A stretch of 64,000 nucleotides of DNA, taken from the NCBI RefSeq assembly GCF_016811915.1, contig NZ_CP069127.1, positions 870,001 to 934,000 on the forward strand, written 5' to 3'. Origin of the DNA: Brevibacillus choshinensis (GTDB taxonomy: Bacteria; Bacillota; Bacilli; Brevibacillales; Brevibacillaceae). Below the pieces are notes generated by a model. The model saw only the letters and a program-made list of their open reading frames with translations, did no database searches and was not told the origin of the DNA. Below are positions 61,693 to 64,000 of the stretch, piece by piece. A program made the translations under genes and the position numbers. Position 1 is the first letter of the stretch. The number at the start of each line of letters is the position of its first letter.

Positions 61693-61709
61693 ACACAGCC
61701 TGGGATGCA

Positions 61710-61742
61710 AAAAAAAGACCGGATGATGTCCGGTCTTTTTTC
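61710..61742. terminator. Bidirectional terminator
   Basis: AAAAAGACCGG and CCGGTCTTTTT around ATGATGT, between convergent genes. Confidence 0.9.
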
Positions 61743-61750
61743 GTTACGGA

Positions 61751-62602
61751 TTAGTTTCCTTCCAAGTGCTTGATGATCGCCATCAGGTCCAGGTCGCCCA
61801 GGCCTTCCTCCAGTGCGTGGCGGTAGCTTGCGCCTGCAGATTCAGCCAGTGGAGTGGACACGCCGGCTTCGCGAGCCAATCGCAAATCCTTTGCCATATG
61901 CTTTAGTGCGAATGCTGCCGGATAGTTGTCAGCCAGCAGAGATGCAGCCTTGCCGCGGATGAGCGGGGTACCGACGGCACTTTCCGAGATGATGTTCAGC
62001 ATCTGCTCCGTGCTGATTCCCAGCGAGCGTGCGAAAAGCAAGGTTTCTGATACGCCCTGTACGGTGATGCCGAGCAGCAGATTGATAGCCAGCTTCGCAG
62101 AAGTTCCTGCGCCATTTGGACCGAGATGGAGAGCGACTTTGCCGAGCTTGTCCAGCAAAGGCTTTGCTTCCTCATAAGCATCCTTGTCTCCGCCCACCAT
62201 GATCACGAGAGTCCCTTCCTTGGCAGGACCGACGCTACCCGAAACAGGAGCGTCAAGAAAACGGAAGCCTGCTTGCTGGCAGTGTTCTGCGAGAAAGCGA
62301 GAGGTATCTGGAGAGACCGTGCTCATATCGATTGCGAGCTTGCCTCTTCCTGGCGTAGCGAGAATGCCATCGGGACCGGTATAGATCTCTTTCACAGCAG
62401 CATCGTCACTGACCATTGTAAAGAGGATGTCAGCTTCGTCTACCAGCTGTGCGATGGTTGATGCACCTTTTGCTCCCAAGGCGATCAGAGGTTCCGCTTT
62501 TTCCGGGGTACGATTCCAGACAGAGAGCTCATGGCCTGCCGCGAGCAGATTGCCAGCCATCGGGATCCCCATATTGCCTGAGCCTATCCAGCCAATTTTC
62601 AT
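61751..62602 (-). CDS. 3-hydroxyisobutyrate dehydrogenase family oxidoreductase
   Basis: A 283-residue beta-hydroxyacid dehydrogenase: NAD(P) motif IGWIGSGNMGIPMAGNLLAAGHELSVWNRT, substrate motif DAPVSGSVGPAKEGTLVIMVGG, catalytic Lys in GTSAKLAINLLLG and a C-terminal helical domain. Substrate could be 3-hydroxyisobutyrate, tartronate semialdehyde or succinic semialdehyde. ATG 62602 has GGGAGTT nearby. It lies 21 bases downstream of comER on the same strand. Confidence 0.9.
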   Translation of the reverse strand: MKIGWIGSGNMGIPMAGNLLAAGHELSVWNRTPEKAEPLIALGAKGASTIAQLVDEADILFTMVSDDAAVKEIYTGPDGILATPGRGKLAIDMSTVSPDTSRFLAEHCQQAGFRFLDAPVSGSVGPAKEGTLVIMVGGDKDAYEEAKPLLDKLGKVALHLGPNGAGTSAKLAINLLLGITVQGVSETLLFARSLGISTEQMLNIISESAVGTPLIRGKAASLLADNYPAAFALKHMAKDLRLAREAGVSTPLAESAGASYRHALEEGLGDLDLMAIIKHLEGN

Positions 62603-62623
62603 CGTTGTGAACTCCCTTTCCCG

Positions 62624-63442
62624 TTATTGTGCTGAATTTTGTTGTTGAACGAGTTGTTTGAGCCTATCATGCTTGGATTCCGTCATGGCAAAGAGCTCAT
62701 CGAATCCAGCGGGCAGCGTTTTATCGAGAACGCGCAGTCCCTCTTCCGTAATGCCGCCTTTTGTCGCGACACGCTCAATCAGCTGATCAAAGCCCAGCTG
62801 TTCTTTTTGAAGCAGCATGGCGGTTCCGAGCATGGTTTCTACCAGCATGTGACGCGCCAGATCGATGGAAAGCTCAGGGGTCTTGCGCACAGCCGCTTGG
62901 GCAAAGGATTCCAAGATCCCGGCAATCAGACCTGGGGCACTGCTCGTCAAGATCGTCGCCGTCTCAATCGCTTGCTCGGAGATTTCCTGCGGCACGCTGA
63001 TGGAGGAGAGGAGAGTCAGGAAATGCTCCCGTTGCTCCGGCGTGAGACGCTGGCTGCAAGCGTACAAGGAAACGCCACGCAGCTCCTGTGACGTCACGGT
63101 CGGAATCACCTTGCTGACTGCCCCGGTATGTACACCCTCCAAATCCGCGATACTCACACCCGCTGCGACCGAAACGACATGAGTCCGGGCCGGAATGGTG
63201 AGCTCACGCAATAGCGGAAGGATGTCCAGCGGTTTTGTACAGACGAACACGACATCAGAGTGATCGCATACCTCTTGAGCGGTCTTTCCGATCGCCAGCT
63301 TATATTCTGCCTGCAGCTGCTCCGCCTTCTCCTGTGTGCGGTTGAAGACCATCAGTTTTTCCGGAGCTGCAGCGCCGCTTTTGCAAAAGGCTTTGACCAG
63401 CATTTGTCCGATACTGCCCAATCCGATAATTCCGATATTCAT
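62624..63442 (-). CDS. comER: ComER/ProC-like NAD(P) oxidoreductase
   Basis: A 272-residue protein of the pyrroline-5-carboxylate reductase family closest to ComER: MNIGIIGLGSIGQMLVKAFCKSG with the NADP loop, VFVCTKPLDILPLLREL, VSVAAGVSIADLEG and SSAPGLIAGILESFAQAA, where ProC has GSGPAY. ComER has been linked to competence operon regulation and to sporulation/biofilm control in Bacillus. ATG 63442 follows GGGAGGTTGGATC; the upstream frame to 63502 is not needed. Confidence 0.88.
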   Translation of the reverse strand: MNIGIIGLGSIGQMLVKAFCKSGAAAPEKLMVFNRTQEKAEQLQAEYKLAIGKTAQEVCDHSDVVFVCTKPLDILPLLRELTIPARTHVVSVAAGVSIADLEGVHTGAVSKVIPTVTSQELRGVSLYACSQRLTPEQREHFLTLLSSISVPQEISEQAIETATILTSSAPGLIAGILESFAQAAVRKTPELSIDLARHMLVETMLGTAMLLQKEQLGFDQLIERVATKGGITEEGLRVLDKTLPAGFDELFAMTESKHDRLKQLVQQQNSAQ

Positions 63443-63482
63443 TGATCCAACCTCCCAGCTTTCATTGTAGCGCAGCCCAAGC

Positions 63483-63525
63483 AAAAAAGGTACAGCCCCC
63501 ATGGCTAGGGTAGCTGCACCTTTTA
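63483..63525 (-). terminator. Terminator after the YugP-like gene
   Basis: Minus-strand AGGTGCAGC and GCTGTACCT pair, followed by TTTTTT. Confidence 0.78.
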
Positions 63526-63535
63526 GACAGTCGTA

Positions 63536-64000
63536 TTAGTCTTCCTCGGAGCGGAAGATCATGATGTACTTCGCCAGCTCCAAAACAGAGATCAGAGCAG
63601 CTGCCACGTACGTGAGGGCGGCGGCGCCAAGCACTTTGCTCGCGCTACGCTCCTCGGTGTTGCGGATGAAGCCCATTTGCACCATCAGCTTTTTCGCACG
63701 GCTGCTGGCGTTAAACTCTACAGGCAGCGTGATCAGCTGGAAAGCGACAGCTGCGGAGAAAAAGATGATCCCGATCAGCAAGAGTCCAGCCATGTGGAAA
63801 AAGAATCCCGCCAGAAGCAACAGCGGAGCTACACCCGAGACGAGGTTTACCACCGGGAAGATCCGGTGACGGGCTACCAGCATCGGGTAGGAAACCTTGT
63901 GCTGGATCGCATGACCTACCTCGTGGCAGGCAACGGACAGCGAAGAAATCGAATTGCCAAAGTACACAGGATCGGACAAACGAACGACACGGGAAAGCGG
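63536..64000 (-). CDS. yugP: YugP-like membrane zinc metallopeptidase, 5' end missing
   Basis: The gene runs off the right edge; 154 C-terminal residues are visible. They hold VACHEVGHAIQH with the HExxH zinc motif, three membrane helices (FPVVNLVSGVAPLLLLAGFFF, LIGIIFFSAAVAFQLITLP and TYVAAALISVLELAKYIMIF) and LPVEFNASSRA with the third ligand Glu. This is the PF04298 type. The substrate is unknown; the missing part holds the first helix. Confidence 0.9.
   Translation of the reverse strand, partial: PLSRVVRLSDPVYFGNSISSLSVACHEVGHAIQHKVSYPMLVARHRIFPVVNLVSGVAPLLLLAGFFFHMAGLLLIGIIFFSAAVAFQLITLPVEFNASSRAKKLMVQMGFIRNTEERSASKVLGAAALTYVAAALISVLELAKYIMIFRSEED

Overview
The window looks like chromosomal DNA of a moderately GC-rich, endospore-forming member of the Bacillales, most like Brevibacillus or another Paenibacillaceae. 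This is inferred from gene content only. Supporting signs are bacillithiol genes (bshB2-yojF), a c-di-AMP riboswitch, a T-box, a BirA-type operator, ComER and YugP homologues, small YrzI-like proteins, and the order yfhP - mutY - ... - ygaC(ntdP) - ygaD known from Bacillus. Futalosine-route menaquinone genes (mqnB-mqnD) also occur, which Bacillus subtilis does not use. No rRNA, tRNA, CRISPR array, insertion sequence or complete prophage was seen.

Layout. 0-5.9 kb: end of a VOC protein, mqnB-mqnD, a Cu-Zn SOD-like protein, a 14-TM MFS exporter, a serine hydrolase and an ABM-like protein. 5.9-9.9 kb: a more AT-rich stretch with a DUF2834 protein, a rifampicin phosphotransferase (rph) and a VOC protein. 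9.9-16.7 kb: histidine phosphatase, a MerR regulator with a frameshifted SDR gene, bshB2/yojF, LysR with a divergent flavodoxin-like reductase, a broken zinc-ribbon gene, DUF3231 and a PfpI protein. 16.7-25.7 kb: rRNA methyltransferase, isoleucine T-box plus ilvA, a YhfH-like peptide, acetyltransferase, ankyrin protein, BirA-controlled bioY and a P450. 25.8-33.7 kb: a two-component system, a c-di-AMP-riboswitch-controlled NlpC/P60 hydrolase and a lia-like cell-envelope stress cluster containing an extra methyltransferase. 33.7-37.9 kb: PrpE-like phosphatase, an isolated amidase/holin-like pair, YneF, TauE/SafE and Mn-SOD. 38.0-45.5 kb: an ABC importer operon with a long attenuator leader, an AraL/NagD-like phosphatase, glpP and glpD. 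45.5-52.6 kb: chemoreceptor, extradiol dioxygenase, ECF41 sigma factor and a carboxymuconolactone decarboxylase-like protein, then hydrolase, PNPOx-like protein and YfhP. 52.7-64 kb: mutY, a cluster of tiny reverse-strand genes, acetyltransferase, ntdP, ygaD, two MFS transporters, a second flavodoxin-like reductase, a hydroxyisobutyrate dehydrogenase-like enzyme, comER and the start-less end of yugP.

How genes work together. The best candidate for a little-described system is 38.0-45.5 kb. The leaders of the ABC importer and of glpD carry a similar sequence at the 5' arm of a terminator hairpin. This suggests that the GlpP antiterminator encoded between them controls both, and that the importer brings in glycerol-phosphate or another phosphorylated compound. 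A second coherent module (47.4-49.6 kb) couples a dioxygenase to an ECF41 sigma factor, and the next gene has a good match to an ECF41-type promoter. A third point of interest is the cluster of 21- to 52-residue genes at 54.2-54.9 kb, each with a strong ribosome binding site and a possible sporulation promoter upstream.
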